From positions 34,016,101-34,080,100 of the forward strand of contig OZ038385.1 in NCBI GenBank assembly GCA_964036045.1: a stretch of 64,000 bases of DNA, in the 5' to 3' direction. Under the pieces are notes generated by a model that worked only from the letters and a program-made list of their open reading frames with translations, made no database searches and was not told where the DNA came from. Both the position numbers and the translations under genes were made by a program. Positions 54,221-64,000 of the stretch are shown piece by piece. Position 1 is the first letter of the stretch; each line of letters starts with the position of its first letter. This DNA comes from Eutreptiella sp. 'Long Island Sound 2002'. Lineage: Eukaryota > Euglenozoa > Euglenophyceae > Eutreptiales > Eutreptiaceae.

Positions 54221-56200
54221 TCCGTTGAGGCCTGTACCAAGTCACACATCCCCCACCCACTTAGGCAAAATTGGGGTTATTGCTAACCTCAGCACGGCAG
54301 GCACACGGTTGTCGAATGCTACTTTGGGCAAACTTTTGTACTGCAAGTTTGGGTAGAACAAAGTCTCTGGGGGGCGTTTTCGCACAGCGCGCGCACAGCG
54401 CCAATTATTACGGTGATTATCCAGGTAACAACCCTGAAAACCACCCACCTGCGAAATCATGCACAATCAATTCAAAACTCAAAAATTCAAACATCTGATG
54501 CTTGCCATGGGTCCCAGGGACCTAAATTCTGCCCCCTATAGCCCGTCCACTGCAGCAGCCATTCAATGACATCCTTTCAATCTTCTGAACTTACCGAACT
54601 CCCGGTGGTGGAGAACAGCCAACTTTTCGCACAGCGCGTGCACAGCTCACGTTACGCCCCCTCTGTCCACTGACTGCCAGCAGAAAAAGGGAGCAATCTT
54701 TGTTTCCCAGGATCCAACATGCAACATCCACTCGAGATCGAACATTCAAACAGGGATCCCCAGCCTAAATATAGCCACAGGGCTACACACAGCCAGATAC
54801 AGCCGGATACAGCCAGATACAGCCACAATGAGGCAGGCAGATCCAGCACGCCAGAACCACACAGAGCCCCACAGAGCCTTATGCAGCCCGACGCAGCCAC
54901 ACAAAGTCAGACAAAGCGTCAAAGCAGCAAAATTTGATATAATTCCCGTGTCGTGAAGAAAGAATTTGTCCCAGGCTTTGACTAACAGTCACTACAAAGC
55001 GATGACGTTACACATTGCACTTCATTACCCGACCCTTTCATATCATTTAAGGACCTCCTGCATTTTCCTCCCACTGTTCCAAACCAATCCACATTTAAAT
55101 ACTTTTCGATTGTTCGGCTTAAAGATAGAAAGGCCCTGGGAGTCCGGTATATCCAGCCAGTGTAGGCGCTTGGGACACATCCTGGACCACGTACCCATAC
55201 CGCACACCCTTGCCCTTTCTGCATGCAGCGGGCCTTGACGTGATAATCCCATGCATAACGAGTGGCATCCTCAAAGCAGAGGCAGGGTTGCATCAATCCA
55301 GGACAAAGAAAGCTACAGAGAATGGTAATATGCTCGCCAGGTGCAAGCAGCCAACAAAGTGAAAACCATCTCACTACAGAAAATGAATATGTTTAAAGCA
55401 AGCCCAGACAACATGCATGCATAATCTGATCCAGTCTCGTCAGTGTCTTGCTCCTGCCCTCTCTCGCAAGACGACTAAAGACTGATTCAAAGAGATATGC
55501 TGTGGGGCTGGGGGGCGGTCTGAGCAGGCGACATGTCTTAAACACGTATTTACTCGCACCGCTCATAAACACCCGTTCACGTCAACCTCCGTTGACCAAA
55601 GCCTTGTGGCAAGCTCAGAGGCCCTCAGATGCAGGAACCCTCAAGTCCAGATGAACGTAACGGATGCTTCAGCATGCCGTGAATCAACACTTCAGGCCCG
55701 CGGCAAAAGAAAAAACGGAGGAGAAGAGCGCAATCCCATGAGGTCACTGTCAATTAACATCCTTTCAGAAACAAATGGCGCGGGGGGGGGGGGGGGCTCA
55801 ATAATGAAACAACGTGTTTTCAGCGGCCAAGGCTGCGTTCTGGTCGATTGTGCGTCGAGGTGGCTCCACAACCACAACAATGGTGTGGCAGGGAGCGAGC
55901 GCGCCCGCGTGTGGGGAAAGGTGCTGCATCCAAACCCTTTCAGACATGTGTTGACCCCCATTTCACACAGTGTACACCTCGGGCAGCAGTGCACATAGAT
56001 GACATGTCTTCGGTACTCAGTGAGAACTTATATGGGGGAAAAAATACAGTGTACACCTCTGACGGTCCATACTGCACTTATCCAAAGGTGGGTTTAGGCC
56101 CTAGTGGCCAGACAGAAATCTGGGCACCCTGCCCTACATCCTCCCCATGAGGAAGAGACGGTGGTGGGACATGAAGAGGAAAGCGTTGCTCGATTGTGGA
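54221..56200. other. Non-genic stretch
   Basis: Contains CAGCGCGCGCACAGCGCC near 54388 and CACAGCGCGTGCACAGC near 54628, short AGATACAGCC tandem units (54795-54825), and a G run near 55782-55795. Frames here are short and unrecognised. Confidence 0.4.
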
Positions 56201-56203
56201 AAT

Positions 56204-56345
56204 AAGCGTAAGTCGCTCTTTTTTTTTTTTGGCGTAAGTCGCGTAACTTTTTTTTGGCGTAAATCGCGTTTTTTTTGACGGAATTTTTTTTTTTTGGTGT
56301 AAGTCGCGTAAACCTTTTTTTTTGGCGTAACTCGCGTATGGGAAA
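56204..56345 (+). repeat. T-rich array carrying GCGTAAGTCGCGTA motifs, five copies
   Basis: Variants GCGTAAGTCGCTC, GCGTAAGTCGCGTAAC, GCGTAAATCGCG, GTGTAAGTCGCGTAAAC and GCGTAACTCGCGTA are separated by 8-15 T. A second, larger array of the same motif is at 58916-59325. Confidence 0.85.
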
Positions 56346-56731
56346 AAAAAACCCTTTTTTCCAAAAAAAAAAAAGGCGGGGAAACACAAGACCACCCAAC
56401 AACCGCCATCGCACCGGGGGAGGTGAAGCATATAGCCCCCACCCCACGGACATTTTGGGTACCTCTGGCACGGGTAAAGCAATGGAGCCGTGGCGTGAAG
56501 GGTGGTTTTTATACTCATCGCCGGCAGATGGCGGAAATAACGTGGAGCACACTCATCATGACCGCAAACAAAAAATGCAATTTGCCCTTTGGCCTTTGGC
56601 AAGCGGTATCAAAATGACTATATTGCTGCCGGCGCCACCGGCTACGAAGCTCAAGCTAGCGATACCACCTGAGTCTGGTCACCTTGGGCCAACTACATTC
56701 TTCGCATGCAACCATAATGGCGTGGGGCCAA

Positions 56732-58149
56732 CTACAAGAAGTCAGCAAACACACGCTTGTAGATCAAATCAGACTTTGTGTCCGATGCCTTTGGCTTTGC
56801 ACGCGGATTCGTGTTCCGCGCACAAGCGTTACGGATGTCCTTCGCAAGCAACTCTTCCAGCTCTCGAATAAATTGTTTGTCGTTCACCAACCGACCCTCT
56901 ACGACCTTTGGGTACGCCTCGGGCACCTCGAAAAGCATCCCACGGATGAACACGTATGGACAGGCATCATCACTTGCGGGGAGGTTAGAAGAGGAAGTGG
57001 ACTGCGGGGTCCGTGGAGGGGCCTTAACATTGCCCTTCACTGACTTCCCATCTTGGGGCACGTCCTCGGAGTTGGAGGCCGGGAAGGCAGAGAATTCTCT
57101 AACCGTTGGCTCCGAGGAGGAGGCAGCAATGTTGCCCTCGGGTTCCGAAAGAGGATCCTCTTCATCAAAAAGGAGGGGTGAAGTAGATGGGGGCGGGGGC
57201 TGGGGCAGGAGGAGATTCTCCAGGCTTCCAGCAAGTCACCTCCTCCTCCCACCCATTCTCCGGGATGGTGCCGGGGACTCGGACGGAGCGAGCTGCATTG
57301 ATGATGCGCAGTGCTTCCTTGATGAATCCTTTCGGCAAAGGTGTGACAACAACATCGTCCAGGCTCCCCCTTTGGTTGGCCACCTCATCACAAAGATGCA
57401 GCGATTGATAGCCACATGACTACCTCTTGAAAACCCAAAGCCCGAGCATGTGCGGCAACACCCTTTGACTGGAGGCGTCTCAACATTGGCCGGACCAAAG
57501 AATTACCACAAAGTGGCTCCCAAATGTGGACTTTGAAGGCCCATCCTGGGACTTTGCAGTCGATGGCACAAAGAAACCAATGGAGCCCTTCGCGATCGTC
57601 ACTATTAACAATAAATATGCGGCGGTGCCTCCAAGCCAAACCAACGGTTGTATGGTTGTTGCCCTTATTGTCTTCATACTTCCTCATCCTCTTCATGCGG
57701 GACGCAATGTATGTCACCGCTATAGTCCATGCCCGTGGCTCCTCGACCTCATTGTGGTACAACTTGTCGTTCAACCACGCAACAATGTCCTTGTCGCTTA
57801 ACCAATCTCCCACAACAAGAGGCTTAGTTTCATCGACGGGCGTCCGGCGGGTCGCCATCTGTGCTGGAGCCACAGGGATAGCAGTATCCTCCTCCTCGGA
57901 AATGCCGGCAATCAACGGCTTGGCTACGTTGGAGGGAGTGGCAAGGAAAGGCACCACAACATCTTGCTTTGGAGTGGTGGCATTTGAAAGCTCGCTCACC
58001 CTACCAGCTAGTACGAACGCCTCGTACGAGTCCACCTCATCCTCAACAGGACCAAGGGGCAAGGTGGCTTGCAAGAGGGAATCCACGTCAACCTCCGTTT
58101 TCCACTTGCGGTACAACCACGCATCCTCATCAGGAGGCGCATGGGGCAC
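56732..58149 (-). pseudogene. Transposon C48 (Ulp1-type) cysteine protease ORF, frameshifted at the catalytic Cys box
   Basis: The minus strand opens DEDAWLYRKWKTEVDVDSLL with an acidic linker. The protease domain follows: VGDWLSDKDIVAWLNDKL, then catalytic His in GLHWFLCAID, the acidic position in IWEPLCG, and Gln in ALGFQ. The Cys box is one frame over: SCGYQSLHLCDEVANQRG. Seven nucleotides separate GFQ from SCG where the family has nine, so a 2-nt loss broke the frame. Downstream pieces (DVVVTPLPKGFIKEALRIIN; YVFIRGMLFEVPEAYPKVVE; RELEELLAKDIRNA) follow in further frames to 56732. It differs from the protease at 8.2 kb, having a longer N-terminal region. Function in the element is presumably polyprotein or SUMO-like processing. 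Confidence 0.65.
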
Positions 58150-58388
58150 AAAGCGTGGATTGAGAGTCCCCTAACCCGAACTCAAGGGGCCACGTAGCAA
58201 AGCGTGGATTGAGAGTCCGTAACCCCAACTCAAGGGGCCACGCAACAAAGCGTGGATTGAGAGTCCCTAACCCCAACTTAAGGAGCCACGCAACAAAGCG
58301 TGGATTGCGAGTCCCCAACCCCAACTCAAGGGGCCACGCAACAAAGCGCGGATTGAGAGTCCCTAACCCCGGGCCTGCCCCCCCCCCC
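58148..58388 (+). repeat. 48-bp tandem repeat, five copies
   Basis: CAAAGCGTGGATTGAGAGTC recurs at steps of 49, 48, 48 and 48 bp, with CCCCAACTCAAGGGGCCACG between. It ends in a C run. It touches the N-terminus of the C48 frame. A single unit lies at the same place in the relic at 42.4 kb, so the array is an expansion of element sequence. It has no unique spacers, hence no CRISPR. Confidence 0.9.
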
Positions 58389-58915
58389 CCCCCGTGCAAA
58401 GGGGAACAAAATCACAAGTGGCTGCCTCATCACCCTTATTTTTATTTATTTTTTTTTGACTGACTCCATAAGTTCAAAGAGTACTCAAGACCGTGCTTGG
58501 GAAAGTGGGCGACTCAAGCATATGATACAGTGGATCCCCACAACGCGGGGCACATGGCAAAGACCCAGAGTTCACATGCGTATACCAGAGGGCTCTCTGA
58601 TGCGGTAGGCAAAACCGCCACGCCATATGGCAAGCCTATAATGCGTAAGAGTTAAGCGGGGAGAAAAGACATGCTGGCATGCTGGATCACGTGTGTGCCA
58701 TTCCCCACAGGTCCTCAAGGGTGACAAGCTTTCGTCGCTTTGCAGGGGCCATGTCCGGCGGCGGGCGTTGGCCCAGGATGCCGGGCCTTGTGCAACACTG
58801 GCGTTTAGGCAGAGGCGACTCCACCCGGTGGGCGGCGCGCTCAGATGCCCACAACTGGCTCATCACCGAAAAGAGCCCTTATTTTTAATTTTTTTTTGGC
58901 AGCAGGTTGCGTATT
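58389..58915. other. No gene recognised
   Basis: T-rich piece (58435-58458) and mixed sequence. Short frames only. Confidence 0.4.
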
Positions 58916-59325
58916 GAAATAAGCGTAAGTCGCGTAACCAAAAAAGCGTCCCTAGCTTGTTTTTTGAAAAAAAAAGCGTAACTCGCCTATTTCTTTATTT
59001 ATTTGCTGTAGGTCGTGTATCAAAAAAAGCGTAGGTCGCGTAACGAAAAAAGTGTACCCCGCTTTTTCATAAAAAAAAGCGTACCTCGCTTGTTTATTTT
59101 TTTCCGTAGGTCGTGTATCAAAAAACGTAGGCGGCATAACGAAAAAAGAGTACCTCGTTTTTTTTTTAAAAAAAGCGTAACTTTTTTTTTAGGTGTAGGT
59201 CGCGTCACAAAAAAGGCGTATGTCGCGTACCATACATTTTTGAGCTTTTTTTTTCCACACTCGACTTACACCTAAAAAAAAAATAAGCGACTTACACCAA
59301 ATAAAAAAAAAATAAGCGACTTACG
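58916..59325. repeat. A/T-rich array carrying GCGTAAGTCGCGTA motifs, about 15 copies, last ones inverted
   Basis: Variants include GCGTAAGTCGCGTAACC (58924), GCGTAACTCGCC, CTGTAGGTCGTGTATC, GCGTAGGTCGCGTAACG, GCGTACCTCGC, GTGTAGGTCGCGTCAC and GCGTATGTCGCGTACC, mostly 20-30 bp apart with A or T runs between. The last three (CGACTTACACC, GCGACTTACACC, GCGACTTACGC) are in reverse orientation. Confidence 0.85.
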
Positions 59326-59439
59326 CTTGACACGGACATGAAGGTCAACCTCGGTGGCTCGTCCGCGCCCTCCCTGTGTAGGTGGGTCGAGAACGCCCCT
59401 GTGGTGACCGTGCCTCCCTGTGTGTCCGACGCCCCCTGT

Positions 59440-59650
59440 GGGGGAATGTTTGCCTAGCGCGCGCCCGGCGCGCTACCTTTCTATTAACTATCCCGACCTC
59501 AGCCCGATATTTACCCTCTGATGGAGAAACCCCCCCAAATAGACCATGATGGACTGCGCACCTTCCCTACAAAGCACGTTGCATAATTAGACAATAGCTG
59601 TGAATTCAACAACTCCAAATGTCATTTGTATTTTACTTAACAAACGGTAC
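59440..59650 (+). repeat. Dispersed repeat with CCGGCGCGC, copy 2
   Basis: Same order as 51755-52010: GGGGGAATGTTTGCC, GCGCGCGCCCGGCGCGC, CTATTAACTATCCCGACC, CCTTCCCTACAAAGCACG and CTCCAAATGTCATTTGT. Only about 1.5 decamers remain here. Confidence 0.75.
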
Positions 59651-59759
59651 TTTGCCTTTACCTTTCCCATAGATTTCGCTATGGTAATGAGTCCCCAAGC
59701 CGCAAGCAATTTGGATGGCGCTTCTGCCTGACGTCACAAGAACGAAGCGCAAACTTAGT

Positions 59760-60270
59760 ATTCGCTATATCACCCCTGCCTTCTCGGGGTCCCCATGGTG
59801 GGGAGATATCAATATGGCTACATTACCCCTGCTTTCTTGGGGTCCCCATGGTGGGGAGAAATCAACCTAGTAAGGAGTGGATGTGGTGGAAACGAACAAA
59901 AAAATGGAAGAAAATTGGTGAAACTGGGTGAGAATCCAAATATACCATATCCCGAATGTGAAAGAAGCATCAAAATACCAGTTGTCAAACAACAATAATG
60001 CCCATAGGGGGAATCTTTGCACTGCGCGCGCACTGCGCGCTACTTTTAGACTATGTCCCCCCCGAAGAGCCCCCAAGCACACCCCTTGGAGACACCCTTA
60101 GAATTAGGTGACCCAAACTGCCCCAGCTCAAGAAAGTTGCAAACCACCTTCCCTTCACATAACACACATCATGCACATCTGGAAAGGCCATGAACAGCGC
60201 ATTGGTCGCCACCCTCAATAACACACAACTGTCTTTCTGGTCCATTGTCAACTAAGTACACATTGAGAAT
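59760..60270 (+). repeat. Satellite units, GGTGAAA repeat and 3'-flank repeat copy 3
   Basis: Two short satellite units (CCCCTGCCTTCTCGGGGTCC at 59775; a variant at 59826) are followed by the GGTGAAACTGGGTGAGAATC repeat. The GGGGGAATCTTTGCACTGCG repeat (60005-60270) follows, with a doubled GCACTGCGCGC palindrome. Confidence 0.75.
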
Positions 60271-60318
60271 ACGCAACTTGTGTGCACAACATGACACAGC
60301 TGCAGAATCAAAGAAATG

Positions 60319-60621
60319 TCACACTGTCACATGTGTGTGTGTGTGTGTGTCAATGCAATCCGTACAATATTGCAATTCACACTTGTCACACATGGACATC
60401 TTTTCAGGGTCAAACTTGGTGCAACAAAGGGCACAAACATCCCCATCATCACCCACAACATCCTCGTCACCATTGTACTCCTGTGTAGGTGCGGTCCATA
60501 CATGTGCAGGTACGTGTTCCCATGGACCATATGGAGGGTACCATACCTGTCTTCGAATCAAAAATTGCTGCAAATGCAAGAGTACACGCACGTACTCATG
60601 CAACTCCGTACCGGATCCCCT
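60319..60621 (-). pseudogene. DDE transposase C-terminus with cysteine-rich zinc-finger-like tail, copy 2
   Basis: The minus strand reads IWRGSGTELHEYVRVLLHLQ, FLIRRQVWYPPYGPWEHVP, an acidic linker and CALCCTKFDPEKMSMCDKCE, YCTDCIDTHTHTHVTV. It is colinear with copy 1 (IWRGGPNELHQSVRILLHFT and so on). The tail retains all the CxxC pairs. The final HTHTHT is an expansion of a (GT)n microsatellite at 60329-60350. The part upstream of IWRG is replaced by 170-bp satellite. Confidence 0.6.
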
Positions 60622-60912
60622 CCATATAGCACCGGAAGGTTGGGGCCCAAAAGAGGGCGGAAATGCTACGTCACCCCTGCATTCTCGGGGGTCCCCAACA
60701 AAGGGGAACAAAATCAGAAGTCAACACCTACGCTAGGGATCACTATGATGCACCACGCGACAAAGCGTGGATTCAAAGATTGTCCCGGTTTCCTCAATAG
60801 CACTGGAAGGTTGGGGCCCAAAAGAGGGCGGAAATGCTACGTCGTCCCTGCATTCTCAGGGGTCCCCAACAAAGGGGGACAAAATCAGAAGTCAAAACCT
60901 ACGCTACGGGTC
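60622..60912 (+). repeat. 170-bp satellite, about 1.7 copies (with transposase copy 2)
   Basis: ACCGGAAGGTTGGGGCCC at 60631 and its variant at 60802 give a period of 171. Unit content matches 52678-52920, including CCCCTGCATTCTCGGGGGTC and CAAAGCGTGGATTCAAAGAT. Confidence 0.85.
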
Positions 60913-61145
60913 ACCATGATGCCCCTAGGGGCCCCTAGTATCTCAAAGTATGGGTCTCTAGTACGGCCAAACGCCCAAATAGTTGCACTGCGCGCGCACT
61001 GCGCTTAAGGCTCCCCCATAGTATCACAAAGTATGGGGTTCTAGGACGGCTAGACGTCCAAATAGTTGCACTGCGCTTAGTGCACCCCCTAAAGGGTCAC
61101 CGATGGGGCAAAAAAGATGCCCGGCGCGCGCCCGGCGCGCTAACG
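60913..61145 (+). repeat. Dispersed repeat with GCACTGCGCGC and CCGGCGCGC palindromes
   Basis: CAAAGTATGGG(T/G)TTCTAG(G/T)AC and AATAGTTGCACTGCGC occur twice here, about 90 bp apart, and once at 42.65-42.72 kb. The end GGTCACCGATGGGGC, AAAAGATGCCCGGCGCGC matches 52943-52990. Confidence 0.75.
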
Positions 61146-64000
61146 CTCCCCCTGTAGGGGGTGCGGGGACCCCCTTCGCAAACCCTAAGTACAGCAGGCT
61201 GCCTAGGCACATGGCCCACGCCTGCTGAGTCATCCACACCTGTGTTGCCCTGCCTGTCAGTCTGTGAGGAATAGACTGCTCTGGGGGGCACCCTCCTGTA
61301 GTAGCGCCCCAGACCCTCGCCCTCGCCCCCGCCCTTCCCCCTGCGGGGTGGGGTCTGCAGCGCCTGTAGGGCTGGGGGGTTGCCCCCCACTTCTGACGTG
61401 GATAGTACCGCCACCGCGTGGGGGGCTGGATGTGCCGTGTCGGATGCTGGGGCCACCACCGTTGCCGCCGCTGCCACCACTGCTCCCATCGCCCCCTCCA
61501 CCGCCTGGCCACAGCTGACATATCCTGAGTCCCGCACTGTACCACCGGAACTGCCCATTGGGACAGCTCGCTGCGGGGGCAAGGATGAGCCTGATGCCAT
61601 GGCTGAGTCCCCCACCCTGAGATTCAACACATACCCTTTTTGAAAATGTTCTCACGACTAGGGGATAAAGATTTTGATGAATATCGATTTTACAATATAT
61701 TTGCAGCGGTGTTGCCATGTCCTTGCAGCACAGGCATATTCATGCTCCTCCACTTGCACATGCAGCCAAAGTAAAGAGGATATGGCACTGCAGAGGTCCA
61801 GAGCTGAGGCAAGGCTGTGCTGACCCGTGGTACATGCAGCGGAGTGCGCAGACCCGCACTCGTCTCTCTGAGTTGGGATGCTGGGATCATCATGCGCTCA
61901 TTTTCGCAGATTAAAACTCGGCAGCAGAGGTACACCAGCCCACAGAAAGGCAACTGAAAGTTGCGTCAGCCTCCAAGGAGCATCCACACAACATCTGCTT
62001 GTGATTGGGACTACATACCATCGCCCAACACAGAAAAACCATGGGCACTGGCATCGGGGGAGGGGGGCAGGTGAAAATCGTTTCAGGAAACATGAGAACC
62101 TGAGAGGGTTCACATGCACACTACAGGTTGTTGGATGTCCAGAATTGCATTTCCTTTAATGCACACTGTGTGCACGTCTGCGGCACACTTCAAGCTGCAA
62201 CCTGAGAAGCTCCCCTTCTGCAGGAAACCCGTTTTAGATCGTGGGGCGGGTGCGCGCTACTTGCCCTTTCGCCACTGGAGGCACGGATGGGATGTGGTGG
62301 GCCGTTAAAACCCTCTGACCCACCCAAACTACAACTCCTGACTAACGCTGCGGAGCATGTGCAGTCTGTATTGCAATCACAGTCCTGCTCCCATACTCCT
62401 TATCAAAGGGGGGGGGGGGGCACATAGCTTCGCACATTTTGTTAATCAATGGCAGACAATCTCCGCCGACCTTTTCAAGGTGCGGGATACAGGTTAAAGC
62501 CGGGCACACAGTGATTTCAGAGAACCTTCATGTTTGTTGACTGTAGGAGAAGATTCTTCAATCTTCTCAACGTCTCATGGAGGGAACCAACATTTCACAG
62601 CGATTGCTGCCAGTGCCCCCACTTGACTGGCAGGCCCGAGGAAGCAACATCACACTCTCATACAGGCGTGCACAGCAGAGCATCAGTCAGCGTTCAAATT
62701 TGACACGGTGAGTTTGGGAAGTGGTCAAATTCTCCTGACAACCACCAGCACTTCTCACCTTGGCAAAATGGCACACCGGTATGCAACAATCTGGCACTTG
62801 GCTGGAGGCAGGGCACTTATTGTACAACACCAACAACCTGTGTACAAGGGGTGCTTGCAGGGCAAACGGTGACTCTTGTGAGTCGAGGACGGAGACAGGG
62901 GAGCCAGGTGCCTTCGCACGTCCCCTGCAGACTCCTCCTTGACGTCAATAGAGCGGGTCATGGGTATTCGAATGGTCGACGACAAATCACTCTGACCGAT
63001 GAGGGGTCTTGCACAATTCTCTTTGAACAAAAGGCATGTGATGCATATGGCCCGTTATGCCAGCCCACAAGTTTTCAGAAAAAGGCGCGTGCAGCAGGGA
63101 TGCGAAATAGAGGATGGTCCCTCAGCCCCGCTCACCTCCCAGGTGACTTTATCTCAAAAGAAAAAGAGGAAGAAAGAGAAAAAACACAAAAACCCATTGT
63201 CGTTTGCAGTCCAAGCGTGCAGTGGTGCAATACTGGAATCATTGGTACTGCGGGCCTCTCTTCTCTATTATGGATATCTATTATGGTTAAGGAGCGAGTT
63301 CACTGCAAGCGCAGCTGCATGACTACTACTAGATGGCACTGTCAGCTGCATGCACATGTGCATTGCTAGTTGTAGAGCCTGCTCTGTTACTGTCTGGTTG
63401 CTGTGCAAGGAATTGGCATAGACCAGCACAACCGTTATCCTAATGGCATCATCGCTGCTGGATCTTTCGGCACACGGATAATCACCTCCACTTCTGCGTC
63501 GTCGCATTGCCTTCCGAACAACGTTGACTGCGTTACCTGATACAGTCATTTGCAAAGCGTTTGAGAACAGCAACTTGCATGGAGCGGCTCCATTCGACTT
63601 TAAAACCTCCTGCGCTGATGACCGAATACCAATGAACTAAACAGCCGAACTCCAGTCCACCCAAAATGTCAAGAAAAGCGTGCAGAGCCATTGATAAAAC
63701 TTGTCCTTTGCTACACTCGAGTCAACTTTCAGCACCGCAACTGTGGGCGTTGAGACCAAACAATCACGAACCATCATGAAACGAATATACTTATGCCCGG
63801 GAATGACCAGTCGAGGTTATGCCACCACGGCCTTTCGATGCCATGCTTGTGCAGCCTCAGAGGCATGGCAAATGCCGAGGTCTCTGTGCTGCGGCCAGGG
63901 TCCTTCATGCTGAAGTGAACAACACGGCAAGTGTTCTTCTAACAACAAAGGAGTGCGATGCCTTTTCCACACAAATACTGCGATGCAGGGATGTAATTAC
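61146..64000. other. No gene recognised
   Basis: From 61150 to 61640 the sequence is Gly/Pro/Ser-coding low complexity in all frames (GGGGGDGSSGG on the minus strand) and is not convincing as protein. From 61640 the sequence is mixed, with short frames only. A G run lies near 62408-62420. Confidence 0.35.

Noticed and set aside
58148-58388. Possible CRISPR array
   Set aside because: The 48-bp units are contiguous with no unique spacers, and the genome is eukaryotic.
61097-61718. Gly/Ser/Pro-rich frames of 150-177 codons
   Set aside because: Low complexity in every frame, with no domain or splice evidence.

Overview
The window looks like nuclear DNA of a eukaryotic microalga. The evidence is multi-exon genes with GT...AG introns and pyrimidine-CAG acceptors, non-LTR retrotransposon and tRNA-derived repeat remnants, many mini- and microsatellites, frequent runs of 8-18 G or C, and very low gene density. 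A possible APEM9/PEX26-type peroxin and the overall repeat style would fit a green (prasinophyte-like) alga, but taxonomy cannot be settled from this sequence alone. No bacterial or organellar gene order is present.

Host genes are few. A last exon resembling the C-terminus of the 18S rRNA-processing factor RCL1 lies at 720-899 (+). A three-exon Mpv17/PMP22-family membrane protein gene runs from 11213 to 17260 (+), and its exon phases join cleanly. A lysine-rich terminal exon may lie at 26092-26291 (-). A small RRM protein gene starts at 37774 (-), with a phase-compatible exon at 35249-34974. A 358-codon tail-anchored protein of possible APEM9/PEX26 type lies at 44613-45689 (-).

The rest is mobile-element debris. 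From 4.5 to 10.7 kb there are two small barrel-like modules, an Ulp1/C48-type cysteine protease and an RNase H, followed by a 414-bp tandem repeat. Mpv17 intron 2 holds a decayed hAT transposase. From 31.0 to 34.5 kb there is a LINE (endonuclease, RT, RNase H) whose RT palm is inverted relative to its flanks. A zinc-knuckle retroelement C-terminus lies at 40.6-41.6 kb. A tyrosine recombinase with two stops lies at 50.2-51.0 kb. Two copies of a transposase C-terminus ending in a cysteine-rich zinc-finger-like tail lie at 52.0-52.4 and 60.3-60.6 kb. A second C48-type protease lies at 56.7-58.1 kb, with a short relic at 42.2-42.4 kb. Several tRNA-like (pol III A/B box) SINE heads occur, three of them arranged as convergent pairs.

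Repeats dominate the second half: a 104-bp satellite (39.6-40.3 kb), a 170-bp satellite paired with the zinc-finger transposase, a 48-bp repeat paired with the C48 protease, a 301/305-bp repeat tied to a TGTTG pentamer array, a 21-bp minisatellite, clusters of the palindromic CCGGCGCGCG decamer, and T-rich arrays carrying GCGTAAGTCGCGTA. Almost every transposon reading frame is broken, so none is likely to be autonomous here.
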